Source: Ectobacillus panaciterrae DSM 19096 (lineage in GTDB: Bacteria > Bacillota > Bacilli > Bacillales > Bacillaceae_G). From it: DNA of 64,000 bases. The notes under the pieces are model-generated. The model was not told where the DNA came from. It was given only the letters and a program-made list of their open reading frames with translations, and made no database searches. Every line of letters begins with the position of its first letter. Within the stretch, counting starts at the first letter, position 1. Both the position numbers and the translations under genes were made by a program. The stretch spans positions 1 through 64,000 of the forward strand of contig NZ_AUMR01000032.1 in NCBI RefSeq assembly GCF_000430785.1, given 5' to 3'. This document shows positions 31,191 to 41,063 of this stretch, piece by piece.

Positions 31191-32801
31191 ATGGAACACG
31201 TAAAATGTGAATGCGGACACGTAAACCCTATCGGAACCATGTTTTGCGAAAGCTGCGGCAAACCGTTTCACAACGAAGATGGTTTGCTCGATATGCGCTA
31301 TGAAGGAAGCGCAAGACGCTCGATTACGAATAGGAAAACATTTGTTGATAAAATTTGGAGCTTCTTTTCGTCCGTTAGGGTCGGTGTTTGGCTTATTTTC
31401 ACTACGCTTGTCGCTTCAGCGATCGGGACAATTTTTCCCCAGCAAATGTATTTGCCGCCAAATGTAACGCCTGGGGAGTACTATGCAGATAAGTACGGAA
31501 CACTCGGTTCTTTGTATTATGATCTCGGCTTTAACAATTTGTACAGCTCTTGGTGGTATATGATACTTATTGCTTCCATCGGGATTTCGCTTGTGATTGC
31601 CAGCTTAGATCGTGTTGTTCCGCTATATAAAGCTTTAAAAAAGCAAGGGGTGACTCGGCATGCCGGCTTTTTGAAGCGGCAAAGAATATTCGGATCAGCA
31701 GAAGCGGCAAATGAAGAGATTGAGATAGTGAAAGAGCAGCTGAAGAAAAAAAGATACAATGTCCGTACGGAAAACGGAAATATTTTGGCTGAAAAGGGAC
31801 GATTTTCTCGCTGGGGTCCATACGTGAATCATCTCGGTCTTATCATCTTTTTATTCGGTACGATGCTTCGCTTTGTACCCGGCATGTATGTTGATGAATC
31901 CCTTTGGCTGCGCGAAGGCGAAACAAAGGAAATTCCGGGAACGGACGGAAAGTACTATATTAAGAATGAGAAGTTTATAAAAGAAGTGTATGACAAGAAA
32001 AAAGAAGATCAAGTCTATAACGAAGCTATCAGCCGTGTGGGCGATAAATTGATTCCGAAAAACTATCAGACAAACGCAGTTTTATATAAGGCAAAGGGCA
32101 AGTCTGTACCCGGCCAAAAACCAGAGCTTGAAAAGGTGGAAGATTACAAGATTCGTGTGAACGAACCGCTCAAAATCGATAACTATGCACTATACCAAGT
32201 GGATTATAAAGAGGGAGAGCTAAGCAAAATGTTTCTCCATCTCGAAAAAAAGGACAGCGGTCAAAAGTGGGGCCCTATTGATATTGATTTGGCAAACCCA
32301 AAAGAAAAATATGATTTGGGAGAAGGCAAGTCCATCGAACTATTAAGCTACTTCCCAGATTTTTATTTTGATGAAAACGGCAAACCGAATACGAAAACAA
32401 AGCTGCCGAACAACCCGGCATTCGTATTTAAAATGTATACGCCGGAAACGCCTAAAGGAGAAGTAAGCTTTGTCGCCATCCGTCAAAACATTGAACCGGA
32501 GGGCAAGAATAAGTATAAAATGACCTTTGCCGGCATTGAAACAAGAAACGCTACGGCACTGACTGTCCGGAAAGATTTAACGCTTTGGATTATCGGGCTT
32601 GGCGGCGCCATTTTCATGATCGGCGTAATGCAAGGAATGTATTGGAATCATCGACGCCTATGGATTCAGCGCGTGAACGGACAGTGGTGGATTGCCGGAC
32701 ATACGAATAAAAACTGGTACGGCTTCCGAAACGAAATCGGCAAAATCTTGCAGGGCACTTCCATTCCAGCGCCGCAAGATAAAGTAACGGAGAAAAAATA
32801 G
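31191..32801 (+). CDS. resB: Cytochrome c biogenesis protein ResB (Ccs1 type)
   Basis: 536 residues. ATG at 31191 behind GGGGTGAGGG gives the usual Bacillus start ([20 protein letters not shown]) with a short zinc-ribbon-like Cys pattern. Alternative ATG at 31164 is in frame but has no good site. Membrane spans near 70-95, 130-150, 210-230 and 470-490. The first is preceded by [20 protein letters not shown] and the domain between the third and fourth is large and extracytoplasmic. With ResC it forms the heme delivery and ligation complex. Confidence 0.94.
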   Translation: MEHVKCECGHVNPIGTMFCESCGKPFHNEDGLLDMRYEGSARRSITNRKTFVDKIWSFFSSVRVGVWLIFTTLVASAIGTIFPQQMYLPPNVTPGEYYADKYGTLGSLYYDLGFNNLYSSWWYMILIASIGISLVIASLDRVVPLYKALKKQGVTRHAGFLKRQRIFGSAEAANEEIEIVKEQLKKKRYNVRTENGNILAEKGRFSRWGPYVNHLGLIIFLFGTMLRFVPGMYVDESLWLREGETKEIPGTDGKYYIKNEKFIKEVYDKKKEDQVYNEAISRVGDKLIPKNYQTNAVLYKAKGKSVPGQKPELEKVEDYKIRVNEPLKIDNYALYQVDYKEGELSKMFLHLEKKDSGQKWGPIDIDLANPKEKYDLGEGKSIELLSYFPDFYFDENGKPNTKTKLPNNPAFVFKMYTPETPKGEVSFVAIRQNIEPEGKNKYKMTFAGIETRNATALTVRKDLTLWIIGLGGAIFMIGVMQGMYWNHRRLWIQRVNGQWWIAGHTNKNWYGFRNEIGKILQGTSIPAPQDKVTEKK

Positions 32802-32818
32802 GTAAGGGTGGGGGAAAC

Positions 32819-33976
32819 ATGGCGCAAATTAGCAGTAACTTTTTATTTGCTGCTTTCATTTTATACTTAATTGCAACTCTCTTTTTCGGAGGCGCAATTC
32901 GTGAAAAGGGGAAGAAGTGGGCAAATATCGGGATTGCGGTTACCGTTATCGGATTTGCTGCACAACTGGTATATTTCATCACGCGCTGGATCGCAGCTAA
33001 GCACGCACCAGTAAGCAACTTGTTTGAGTTTACGACATTTTTTGGCATGATGCTTGTATTTTCATTTATCATGATTTATTTCATCTATCGTGCAAGTGTA
33101 CTCGGATTGTTTGCACTGCCGATTGCGATTCTTGTTATCGCTTATGCAAGTATGTTCCCGCGTGAAATTACGCCGCTCATTCCTTCCTTAAAAAGCTATT
33201 GGCTGTATATTCACGTTACAACGGCCGCAACAGGCGAATCTATTCTTGCCATCAGCTTCGTTGCCGGGTTGATTTACTTAATTAAAAATGTGGATCAAAC
33301 CGTGAGAAGCAAGCGGACGTTTTGGCTGGAATTCATTATGTTCAGCTTGATCGTTACGCTTGGGTTTGTCGCGGCGACAACATCGTTTTCAGCAACGAAA
33401 TATGAAGCGAAATTCGAGTGGGTAAACAAAGAAGGACAGAAGGCCGAAATGGTGTATAATCTGCCGGCTCTTGTCGCTCCTCACGAAGGTAAACTGCTTA
33501 CCGAGGGCAAGCTGGATTCAGCACTGCAAATGCCTGCTATCATCAATGCGAAAAAGATGAATACAGTTATTTGGGCATTGCTATTTGGCACAGGTATTTA
33601 TGCGGTGCTGCGCTTAGTGCTTCGTAAAAGAGTGGCAGCTTCCCTGCAGCCGCTTGTTCAAAAAGTAAACGATGACCTGCTTGATGAAGTTGGCTACCGG
33701 TCCGTTGCAATCGGCTTCCCTGTTTTCACGCTGGGGGCTTTGATTTTTGCGATGATTTGGGCGCAAGTGGCGTGGACGCGCTTCTGGGGCTGGGATCCAA
33801 AAGAAGTGTGGGCGCTTATTACATGGCTGTTTTATGCGGCATTTTTGCACCTTCGTCTCTCAAAGGGCTGGCACGGCGAAAAGTCTGCATGGCTTGCGGT
33901 AGTCGGATTTGCCATTATCATGTTTAACCTTGTAGCTGTAAACCTCGTAATTGCCGGATTACATTCATATGCGTAA
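32819..33976 (+). CDS. resC: Cytochrome c biogenesis protein ResC (CcsA type)
   Basis: 385 residues with about eight membrane spans. The tryptophan-rich heme-handling motif is [19 protein letters not shown] near 318. Conserved histidines lie in YIHVTTA near 128 and in the C-terminal LHLRLSKGW and GLHSYA. Start ATG at 32819 follows GTGGGGGAAAC. Ends the resABC operon; resDE follow after about 265 bases with their own upstream region. Confidence 0.94.
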   Translation: MAQISSNFLFAAFILYLIATLFFGGAIREKGKKWANIGIAVTVIGFAAQLVYFITRWIAAKHAPVSNLFEFTTFFGMMLVFSFIMIYFIYRASVLGLFALPIAILVIAYASMFPREITPLIPSLKSYWLYIHVTTAATGESILAISFVAGLIYLIKNVDQTVRSKRTFWLEFIMFSLIVTLGFVAATTSFSATKYEAKFEWVNKEGQKAEMVYNLPALVAPHEGKLLTEGKLDSALQMPAIINAKKMNTVIWALLFGTGIYAVLRLVLRKRVAASLQPLVQKVNDDLLDEVGYRSVAIGFPVFTLGALIFAMIWAQVAWTRFWGWDPKEVWALITWLFYAAFLHLRLSKGWHGEKSAWLAVVGFAIIMFNLVAVNLVIAGLHSYA

Positions 33977-34011
33977 GAAAATGGGGGGGCTTTGTCACCT
34001 CCCGTTTTTAA

Positions 34012-34062
34012 ATTTGTCAACTTTTCTTCAATTTCAAGAAAATCATGACAAAGCCTCCTTTC
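34012..34062 (+). terminator. Imperfect hairpin after resC
   Basis: TTTGTCA...CTTTTCTT pairs with AAGAAAA...TGACAAA and is followed by CCTCCTTTCTTTTT. It may also be part of the resD promoter region. Confidence 0.45.
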
Positions 34063-34212
34063 TTTTTGTAAACTATTGTCGAGGGAATCAAAAGTATTCA
34101 TGAAAAAGCCGCTTTTATATAGAAAGCTTGGCAAATATTTGAGGGGATTATGAAGCATAAAACACAAAGGAATGGTAAAATTTAGAGTAGCAGGATAAGA
34201 AAGGCAGGTGTA

Positions 34213-34233
34213 AACCGCTTCAGCTTTCGAAGC
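34213..34233 (+). promoter_or_regulatory. Hairpin just before the resD start codon
   Basis: CCGCTTC/GAAGCGG arms with a 7-base loop end nine bases before the ATG at 34243. The only ribosome-binding-site candidate (GAAGCGGAA) lies in the 3' arm, so folding would hide it. Confidence 0.45.
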
Positions 34234-34242
34234 GGAATTGCG

Positions 34243-34959
34243 ATGCAAAATGAGGCGAAAATTTTAATTGTAGATGATGAGGAAAGAATTCGTCGTCTGC
34301 TGAAGATGTATTTAGAACGCGAGAACTATGTCATTGACGAAGCAGACAACGGAGAAACCGCTGTATTAAAAGCGCTGCAATACGATTATGATTTAATTGT
34401 TTTAGATATTATGATGCCCGGCAAAGACGGAATTGAAGCTTGTAAAGAAATTCGCGAAAAGAAAGCGACCCCGATCATTATGCTTACGGCAAAAGGCGAA
34501 GAAGTAAACCGCGTACAAGGATTTGAAGTAGGAACAGATGATTATATAGTAAAGCCGTTCAGCCCGCGGGAAGTAGTGCTCCGCGTAAAAGCGCTGCTGC
34601 GCCGGTCTGCCCCGACAACGTTCTTTACAAAAGAGACGTCAACAAAAGATATTATCGTATTCCCGCACCTTACCATTGATAACGATGCGCATCGTGTTAT
34701 GGCAGACAGCAAAGAGGTGAACTTAACACCGAAGGAATACGAATTGCTTTTATTTTTAGCAAAAGCGCCGGATAAGGTATTTGACCGAGAGCAGTTACTG
34801 AAGGAAGTATGGCAATATGAATTTTTCGGGGATTTGCGTACAGTAGATACGCATGTAAAGCGCCTCCGCGAGAAGCTGAACAAACAGTCTGTAAGCGCTG
34901 CGAAGATGATAGTAACAGTATGGGGAGTCGGATATAAATTTGAGGTTGTGAACGATTGA
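34243..34959 (+). CDS. resD: Respiration response regulator ResD
   Basis: 238 residues, OmpR type. Receiver 1-120 with VDDEERIRRLLKMYLERENY, phospho-acceptor Asp in LIVLDIMMPGKDG near 57, and KPFSPREVVLRVKALLRR. Winged helix from about 140 with LTPKEYELLLFLAKAPDKVF and FGDLRTVDTHVKRLREKL. Controls genes for low-oxygen and nitrosative conditions in Bacillus, including hmp and ctaA. Its stop overlaps the resE start (TGATG). The weak site before its ATG is in a small hairpin. Confidence 0.94.
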   Translation: MQNEAKILIVDDEERIRRLLKMYLERENYVIDEADNGETAVLKALQYDYDLIVLDIMMPGKDGIEACKEIREKKATPIIMLTAKGEEVNRVQGFEVGTDDYIVKPFSPREVVLRVKALLRRSAPTTFFTKETSTKDIIVFPHLTIDNDAHRVMADSKEVNLTPKEYELLLFLAKAPDKVFDREQLLKEVWQYEFFGDLRTVDTHVKRLREKLNKQSVSAAKMIVTVWGVGYKFEVVND

Positions 34960-36716
34960 TGCTTTGGAGAAGCGTAGTAGGGAAGCTATGGATTACCATT
35001 TTGCTGCTCGTTTCATTTGTACTCGGATTTGTTGCTATTTTGCTGCACCAGTTTTTTCAAAATTATTATGTTACATTAAGTGAAACGAGGCTTACGAACC
35101 AAGCGACCCGTATTTCGCAAATGATTGAAAACGGCGTTGATGAAAAGACGGTGGAAATGGCTGCCTATCCATTTGTCGATGCGTTATCCCGAATTGTCGT
35201 TGTAAAAAACAAGGAAGACCTTTCTTATTCACCCGGACAAGACGATTTAGTTATCTTATCGTTAGACGATTTGAAGAGGGACAAGGATTTAGAGAGAGTC
35301 TTTACAGAACAAAAATCGGTGAAAAAAAAGCTGTACGTTCCAAAAAACAGCACAACCATTAACAATGAAATTATGATTGTCGGCGTGCCGATTAAAAAGG
35401 AGAACGGGGCAGCTGTGTTTGTGTACCAGTCGCTCCAGGTTCCGAAGCAGGCTATGGAGAAAGCAACAGATTTTATTTTTCTGTCGGCCGGAATTGCTAT
35501 TATTTTAACGACGTTCTTTGCATTTTTCTTGTCTACCCGCATTACAGCGCCGCTTCGGAAAATGAGAGAAGTTGCATTTGAAGTGGCACGCGGAAAATTT
35601 GATACAAAAGCTACCGCTGTGTCGCAGGATGAAATCGGTGAGCTTGCTGCAGCGCTCAACCAAATGGGAAAGCAATTGAAGTTTAACATTAATGCCTTAC
35701 AACAGGAAAAAGAGCAGCTTTCCAGCATCCTCAGCAGTATGGCTGACGGTGTAATTACCTTAAATCAAGAGGGAGAGGTCGTCGTTGTGAATCCTCCCGC
35801 AGAACGGTTCTTGAAGCTCTGGCATGCAGATTATGATGTGCAGCAGGCGCTTCCTTCTGAGCTCGTCCGTTTGTTTCATAAAGTGGTAGAAACCGAGCAG
35901 CAGCAGGTAGTGGAAATCAATTTGCTGATCGGGAACTATGTTGTACTTATGACGCCGCTCTACAACCAAACCAAGATTCGCGGAGCTGTAGCCGTGCTTC
36001 GGGATATGACAGAAGAACGCCGTCTGGAAAAGATGCGAAAGGACTTCATCGCCAACGTGTCACATGAATTGCGCACGCCTATGGTAATGCTTCAAGGGTA
36101 CAGCGAGGCAATACTGGACGATCTTGTAACGACAAAAGAAGAGGTTCATGAATTTGTGCGGATCATTTACGATGAATCTGTTCGTCTCGGCCGTCTCGTC
36201 AATGAGCTGCTGGATTTGGCGCGAATGGAGAGCGGGCGTGTGGAACTGCATTTGGATGAGGTTGAGATTGAGCCTTTTGTAGAGAAGATCGTTCGGAAGT
36301 TTCAAGGAATCGCCAAAGAAAAAGAGGTGCAGCTGCAGGCACAGTTTCTGTCCGATGCGGACAAGCATATATTTGATGCTGACCGGATGGAGCAGGTATT
36401 CACGAATCTCATCGATAATGCAGTTCGGCATACGAATGCCGGAGGGGATGTTTCCTTTACTATTAAACAGGAGCAGAATGGTCTTTTCTTTGAGGTAAAG
36501 GACTCAGGCATCGGAATCCCTGAGGAGGACGTTCCGTTTGTATTTGAACGTTTCTATAAGGGGGACAAAGCGCGGACACGTGGAAAAGCAGGAGGCACCG
36601 GCCTTGGCCTTGCCATTGCTAAAAATATTGTAGAAGCGCACGGCGGCAAAATCTCTGTGACGAGCATTGAAAATAAAGGAACTACTTTTTCGGTATTTTT
36701 GCCTGCGAAGCTATGA
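34959..36716 (+). CDS. resE: Sensor histidine kinase ResE
   Basis: 585 residues. Two membrane spans (about 9-30 and 170-190) enclose a sensor domain of about 135 residues. HAMP (TRITAPLRKMREVAFEVARG) and a PAS domain (about 255-355, QQEKEQLSSILSSMADGVIT) follow. HisKA has FIANVSHELRTPMVMLQGYS; ATPase boxes are MEQVFTNLIDNAVRHT and GGTGLGLAIAKNIVEAHGG. The start MLWRSVVGKLWITILL matches the family, and the ATG overlaps the resD stop. A large hairpin ends the operon. Confidence 0.94.
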   Translation: MLWRSVVGKLWITILLLVSFVLGFVAILLHQFFQNYYVTLSETRLTNQATRISQMIENGVDEKTVEMAAYPFVDALSRIVVVKNKEDLSYSPGQDDLVILSLDDLKRDKDLERVFTEQKSVKKKLYVPKNSTTINNEIMIVGVPIKKENGAAVFVYQSLQVPKQAMEKATDFIFLSAGIAIILTTFFAFFLSTRITAPLRKMREVAFEVARGKFDTKATAVSQDEIGELAAALNQMGKQLKFNINALQQEKEQLSSILSSMADGVITLNQEGEVVVVNPPAERFLKLWHADYDVQQALPSELVRLFHKVVETEQQQVVEINLLIGNYVVLMTPLYNQTKIRGAVAVLRDMTEERRLEKMRKDFIANVSHELRTPMVMLQGYSEAILDDLVTTKEEVHEFVRIIYDESVRLGRLVNELLDLARMESGRVELHLDEVEIEPFVEKIVRKFQGIAKEKEVQLQAQFLSDADKHIFDADRMEQVFTNLIDNAVRHTNAGGDVSFTIKQEQNGLFFEVKDSGIGIPEEDVPFVFERFYKGDKARTRGKAGGTGLGLAIAKNIVEAHGGKISVTSIENKGTTFSVFLPAKL

Positions 36717-36722
36717 TTCACT

Positions 36723-36790
36723 AAATGGCTCTCCTATTCTTCTTTGTATGATGCGTTTCATCATGAAAGAAGAATGGGAGAGTTTTTGTA
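36723..36790 (+). terminator. Terminator of resDE
   Basis: Long stem CTCTCCTATTCTTCTTT...AAGAAGAATGGGAGAG closing on CGTTT, followed by TTTTTG. Confidence 0.85.
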
Positions 36791-36892
36791 TGCTAAAAGC
36801 TTAAAACGGCTGTAAAATACATACGTAAACAAGGAATATGAAAAGTATTTGAAGAAACATACACAGTGGAAGTCTGTTTTATTAGGCTGGTG

Positions 36893-36948
36893 TTCTTAGG
36901 AATCCCCCACTTCAAGGAGCGTTAGCGAGTAAGTGGTGGGTAGTTCAA
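36893..36948 (+). mobile_element. Candidate IS605/TnpB-type right-end remnant
   Basis: AATCCCCCACTTCAAGGAGC, then a short loop, then AAGTGGTGGGTAGTTCAA. This stem is typical of the right end of IS605/IS1341 elements, where the TnpB guide-RNA scaffold ends. No tnpB ORF is present upstream, so only the end remains, directly before the adenosyltransferase gene. Assignment by recall of such ends. Confidence 0.5.
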
Positions 36949-36971
36949 AAAATACATATGGGGGAATACAT

Positions 36972-37550
36972 ATGAAGCTGTATACGAAAACGGGAGACGC
37001 AGGGAAAACAAGCCTTGTCGGGGGACGCGTAGATAAAGATAACCTTCGCGTGGAAGCTTACGGTACGATTGATGAGGCGAATTCATTTTTAGGACAGGCA
37101 ATGACGTTGTTAAAAGGGGAAGTGTTTCAAGATATATACCGTGAGCTTGAGAAAATTCAGCATGAGCTGTTTGACTGCGGAGGAGACCTGGCAGTTGTAA
37201 ATAACAAAATTCCTTACAAGGTAACGGAAGAGATGATTACATTTTTAGAAGAGCGGATTGATGACTATATCGTGCAAGCACCACCGCTTGAGCGCTTCAT
37301 TTTACCGGGGGGAACACCAGCAGCAGCGGCCATTCACGTCGTTCGCACTGTAACGAGACGGGCAGAACGATGTATCGTTGCGTTAAAGAAGCAGGAGGAA
37401 ATAAACGATCATGTATTAAAGTATGTGAACCGTTTGTCCGATTACTTCTTTGCAGTTGCACGTGTAGTCAATGCAAGATTAAGTGTGAAAGACGTAGAGT
37501 ATGAGCGCAGTGCGATTGTGTTCCGAAGCAAAGAGGATAAAAAAAACTAA
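36972..37550 (+). CDS. Cob(I)alamin adenosyltransferase, PduO type
   Basis: Transfers the adenosyl group of ATP to cob(I)alamin, making adenosylcobalamin. 192 residues from ATG at 36972 behind GGGGGAAT. N-terminal ATP loop GDAGKTSLVGGRV, then VEAYGTIDEANSFLGQA, and the C-terminal FILPGGTPAAAAIHVVRTVT followed by RRAER, all PduO signature blocks. Length matches the one-domain type (B. subtilis YvqK). No cobalamin synthesis genes lie in the window, so it probably serves salvaged B12. A B12-domain MerR regulator lies 8 kb downstream. Confidence 0.9.
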   Translation: MKLYTKTGDAGKTSLVGGRVDKDNLRVEAYGTIDEANSFLGQAMTLLKGEVFQDIYRELEKIQHELFDCGGDLAVVNNKIPYKVTEEMITFLEERIDDYIVQAPPLERFILPGGTPAAAAIHVVRTVTRRAERCIVALKKQEEINDHVLKYVNRLSDYFFAVARVVNARLSVKDVEYERSAIVFRSKEDKKN

Positions 37551-37571
37551 GGAAAGGGGGATAGCCTCTTT

Positions 37572-37608
37572 CTTTTTTTGATAAGGAAGTATAAAAATTG
37601 GAGGGATA
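37572..37608 (+). repeat. Short shared motif after a terminator-like T-run
   Basis: TTTTTGATAAGGAAGTATAA then AAATTGGAGGGAT resembles 21419-21453 and 26044-26081, where it precedes REP-like repeats. Here it precedes a MITE copy and a REP-like tail. Confidence 0.5.
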
Positions 37609-37610
37609 TC

Positions 37611-37795
37611 TATATATAAATGATTTATAATTTCGACGTTTTCATTTGCTATTTCGAACAAAACGGCATGGGCACTTACTTCCTCTCTCTGGTTTACCTT
37701 TGCATGGGCCACTACAAGGGTTTGACCGCTTCTGCACGCCGCCGGATGCTCTCGCCCCACTATAAAAAAACGATTTTTTTATTCAGTTATATATA
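37611..37795 (-). repeat. MITE-like element, copy 4 (short subfamily, reversed)
   Basis: Bounded by TATATA on both sides. On the minus strand it reads AACTGAATAAAAAA then AGTGGGGCGAGAGCATCCGG and AGAAGCGGTCAAACCC. Together with the short motif before it and the tail after it, it fills the 339-base gap up to 37889. Confidence 0.8.
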
Positions 37796-37826
37796 GAACT
37801 TGAACGAGCCGGCTGCACTTTTCTTA
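37796..37826 (+). repeat. REP-like repeat, tail only
   Basis: GAACTTGAACGAGCCGGCTG followed by CACTTTTCTTA, directly abutting MITE copy 4. Confidence 0.65.
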
Positions 37827-37889
37827 TGCATATTTTTTAAATCTCCGTTTCACAATAACAAGGTGTTAATTTTTAAGGAGGTTTAATGA

Positions 37890-38507
37890 ATGAAATGGTT
37901 TAAATTTGTGTTCATGCTTCTTCTGCTGATTCCTTTTGGCAAAGAGCATCTTGCGAAAGCGGAGGAGCAATGGACATGGCCTGTATCCGGTGTCATCAGC
38001 GACTATTTCGGGACGCGGGGCGGCCGGCATTACGGTATTGATATTGCAGCAGCAATCGGGACGCCTGTTGCGGCAGTAAGCGGAGGAAAGGTTACGAGAT
38101 CGTATTATTCAGAGAGCTACGGAAATGTAGTGTTTATCCGGCACAATAACGGTTATGAGGCAGTATATGCGCATCTCAATAAGCGATTGGTTCGGGAAGG
38201 ACAAATCGTCAAAGGCGGCCAGACGATTGGAGAAGCAGGAAATACGGGGCATTCCCGAGGTGCGCATCTTCATTTTGAAGTACATAAAGAATCTTGGAAT
38301 TTCGCGAAAACAAATGCGGTCAATCCGCTTCTTGTGCTGGGAGAGCCTCCTGCACAAACAGTATCCGCTTCTTCCTATACAGTACAAAAGGGAGATACGT
38401 TATTAGGGATTGCTAGAAGATTCGGACTGACGGTATATGAGCTGAAAGAGAAAAATCATTTGAACAGCGACCGTATTTATCCGAATCAGCAGCTTGTAAT
38501 TAACTAA
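37890..38507 (+). CDS. Secreted M23 metallopeptidase with LysM domain
   Basis: 205 residues with signal peptide 1-25 (FVFMLLLLIPFGKEHLAKA). M23/LytM domain about 30-145: zinc ligands in RGGRHYGIDIAA (H-x3-D) and GAHLHFEVH (H-x-H). LysM at about 158-204: SYTVQKGDTLLGIARRFGLT and NQQLVIN. It cuts peptidoglycan cross-bridges, likely held by LysM. The active-site residues all look present. A GGAGG ribosome-binding site precedes the ATG and a terminator follows. Which growth phase it serves (vegetative or sporulation) cannot be told. Confidence 0.88.
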   Translation: MKWFKFVFMLLLLIPFGKEHLAKAEEQWTWPVSGVISDYFGTRGGRHYGIDIAAAIGTPVAAVSGGKVTRSYYSESYGNVVFIRHNNGYEAVYAHLNKRLVREGQIVKGGQTIGEAGNTGHSRGAHLHFEVHKESWNFAKTNAVNPLLVLGEPPAQTVSASSYTVQKGDTLLGIARRFGLTVYELKEKNHLNSDRIYPNQQLVIN

Positions 38508-38555
38508 CTTTAAAAGTTGTAAGTTTGCATGGCTATACATACATCACATATGTTT

Positions 38556-38588
38556 TAAAAAAGCGTGCTCTTTGCACGCTTTTTTCTT
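38556..38588. terminator. Bidirectional terminator
   Basis: AAAAGCGTGC/GCACGCTTTT stem flanked by A- and T-runs between convergent genes. Confidence 0.85.
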
Positions 38589-39270
38589 ACCAAAATATAA
38601 AAATAGAAATAAAACCGCAAATTGCTAAATAGCTGTAGTAATATAAAACCCTTTGACGCGTTTTTTCCTTCGCCTTCGGAAGAACAATGGAAGGTTCAAT
38701 CAGCCCGATTGCAAGGCAAAGTAAACCGATAAGCATGAACAGGATAGATAAGGAAAACAGCGCAATCTCCGCTCTGTAAGGCAGGAGAAGCTTCAGCAAG
38801 AATGCAGCGAGAACCGTATAAAAAAGAGAAGCTGCGTACATGCTTAGCGGTGTGATTGAGCGATAGCCGGGAAGCTTTCGCCACAAAGGTCTCGCGGCTT
38901 CTGTTACTTCTATGGAAGTATATTCTTGTACAATGCGCTGCACTTCTTTTCCGCTTTTTAAAAAGTGAAAAATGCAATTGGGCTGCCCCTGAAACACAAA
39001 CTCGGATTTTTGCAAAAAATGATCGACTTTTACATGCTGCCAGCTCTTCCAAGGGTGCCGCTCTAACAAGCGGATGCGGTTATCTGCTTGCTTATCATAT
39101 TGATAGATGCTCATGCCGTCTTTATCAAGTGCTGCATAGTATGCATTCGCAGAAAATTTGCCGAAATCAACAGGACAGTACAAGAGCAGCTCTCGCTTTA
39201 AATAAAAGTATTCTTTACGGAGACTTTTCTTCATGAATTGATATACAGTTTGCTTTTGTCTTTTCTTCAT
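38587..39270 (-). CDS. Membrane protein, hypothetical (227 aa)
   Basis: The first 135 residues are soluble and basic (KKRQKQTVYQFMKKSLRKEY, then beta-rich VFQGQPNCIFHFLKSG). The last 90 hold three membrane spans (about 141-161, 168-190 and 208-226). The start ATG lies behind GGGGGAAATG. No family recognised. It lies between convergent M23 and divergent unknown sequence and appears monocistronic. Confidence 0.65.
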   Translation of the reverse strand: MKKRQKQTVYQFMKKSLRKEYFYLKRELLLYCPVDFGKFSANAYYAALDKDGMSIYQYDKQADNRIRLLERHPWKSWQHVKVDHFLQKSEFVFQGQPNCIFHFLKSGKEVQRIVQEYTSIEVTEAARPLWRKLPGYRSITPLSMYAASLFYTVLAAFLLKLLLPYRAEIALFSLSILFMLIGLLCLAIGLIEPSIVLPKAKEKTRQRVLYYYSYLAICGFISIFIFW

Positions 39271-39358
39271 AACATTTCCCCCAAGAAAGAAAATGCAGTT
39301 TCTTCACAATACATCATATTAGCACTTTCATTTCAGAAAGACTAGAGAAATATTGAAA

Positions 39359-39400
39359 AAGAATAAGAACAGCTCCAGCACGGACTGTTCTTATTTTGCT
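39359..39400. terminator. Hairpin downstream of ferredoxin
   Basis: AATAAGAACAG/CTGTTCTTATT stem with a 12-base loop and a short T-run. Confidence 0.5.
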
Positions 39401-39489
39401 TATTGTCTTTGTCCCTATTATAGTCGAATTTCGAAGAGGCTTCAATCATACGGTATGTATATATCTTTCTTATTCACAGTAAATATCGC

Positions 39490-39531
39490 ACTAAAAAACG
39501 TTATTCCCCTTGGGAATAACGTTTTTTATAT
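39490..39531 (-). terminator. Terminator of fer
   Basis: AAAACGTTATTCCC/GGGAATAACGTTTT stem, bounded by A- and T-runs, directly after the fer stop codon. Confidence 0.85.
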
Positions 39532-39532
39532 A

Positions 39533-39814
<282 letters not shown>

Positions 39815-40013
39815 TTAGATTAAATTACCTAATGAAAGAAAATTCTAACCTTATTGTAAAACGGTTTCTCCAACTTTTCAATATAAAAGTATAATGATAA
39901 TACTTATCAATTAGATATGTCAATCATTTTCGCACAATGTCCTCACGATTTTCAAAATGACCATATTCCTATTCTTTTGGTACAATAGAATAAGCTAAAA
40001 GAGAGGAGTGAGA

Positions 40014-41063
40014 TTGGCTTTGCGTCTGCTGCATGTTATCCTGTACGGTTTAAAACAGATAAATGGTGAGCGAACATCAGCTTCTGTGTATCATTTATTA
40101 AAAGGGAAGCGTTCTTCGCAAACACTACAAGATGGAACGATTTATCATTTATCCTTTCTGTTTGGCGTTTATAAAAAACTGGATCGACAAATATATGATG
40201 AGCAAATTAACGTATTATTAACCGAAAATTGGATTAAGCAAATACAGGAAAATACATATATTCTCACAAATGCAGGAGAAGAGGAATTGAAGCATCACCA
40301 GTTTCCTAAGCATTTGCACGGTTTGCAATATGGAGAGCTGGGAGAATGGATTTGGAAGCGGCTGGCGCTTCTTGTACAAACAGTGTCACATTTGCAAGAG
40401 CGTTCTTCATTCCTCCCCGTCCAGCAAGAGCTGGAGGTTACAGCTTGGGTAAAGCGATTTCTATTAGCTTTTCCCTATTCGCGTGAGCAACTCAGGGACA
40501 TGCTGTATAGAGAATCCGAAGGAATCCTGCTGCAAGTGACAGAACAGGAAGCGACTGTGTTCGTGCTTCGCCTTACCGGGGCCGAACGAATCGGCTATAC
40601 AAAGATGCAGTTGGCACAGTTCTTAAGGATAGATGCCTTTCATGTTCACCTTCTTTTTTTAGGAGCTGTACATTTTATCGTAAAAGAAATTACAAAACAG
40701 CAAGGGACATACCCGCTGTTAGAGATGATTCTGCCTGCTGCCGATATAAGAAATGTACTCAGTATATCTACACAAAAAACGTATATGCATTGGAAGCAAG
40801 GGAAGAGCATGGATGAAATTGCCGCCATTCGCGGTTTAAAACGAAATACCATTGAAGACCATATTGTTGAAATCGCTATGAACGAGCCGGATTTTCCAAT
40901 CGATTCCTTTTTACCTCAAGAAACAATTGAAACAGTAAAAGAAGCAATTTCGCGTATGCAAACGAGAAAGCTGCGCGTTCTCAAGCAGCATCTTGGAGAA
41001 GAAATCAATTATTTTGCGATTCGGCTTGTGCTGGCAGCGTTAGGAGGAGCGTATGAAGCTTGA
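40014..41063 (+). CDS. ypbB: YpbB, helix-turn-helix protein upstream of recS
   Basis: 349 residues from TTG at 40014, five bases after GAGAGGAG (the GTG at 40008 lies in that site). The C-terminal part (about 250-340) has the helix-turn-helix-like domain also found at the ends of RecQ proteins: TYMHWKQGKSMDEIAAIRGL then KRNTIEDHIVEIA. In B. subtilis ypbB directly precedes recS, and here the two overlap by 11 bases. It probably assists the helicase; the biochemical role is not known. Confidence 0.88.
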   Translation: MALRLLHVILYGLKQINGERTSASVYHLLKGKRSSQTLQDGTIYHLSFLFGVYKKLDRQIYDEQINVLLTENWIKQIQENTYILTNAGEEELKHHQFPKHLHGLQYGELGEWIWKRLALLVQTVSHLQERSSFLPVQQELEVTAWVKRFLLAFPYSREQLRDMLYRESEGILLQVTEQEATVFVLRLTGAERIGYTKMQLAQFLRIDAFHVHLLFLGAVHFIVKEITKQQGTYPLLEMILPAADIRNVLSISTQKTYMHWKQGKSMDEIAAIRGLKRNTIEDHIVEIAMNEPDFPIDSFLPQETIETVKEAISRMQTRKLRVLKQHLGEEINYFAIRLVLAALGGAYEA

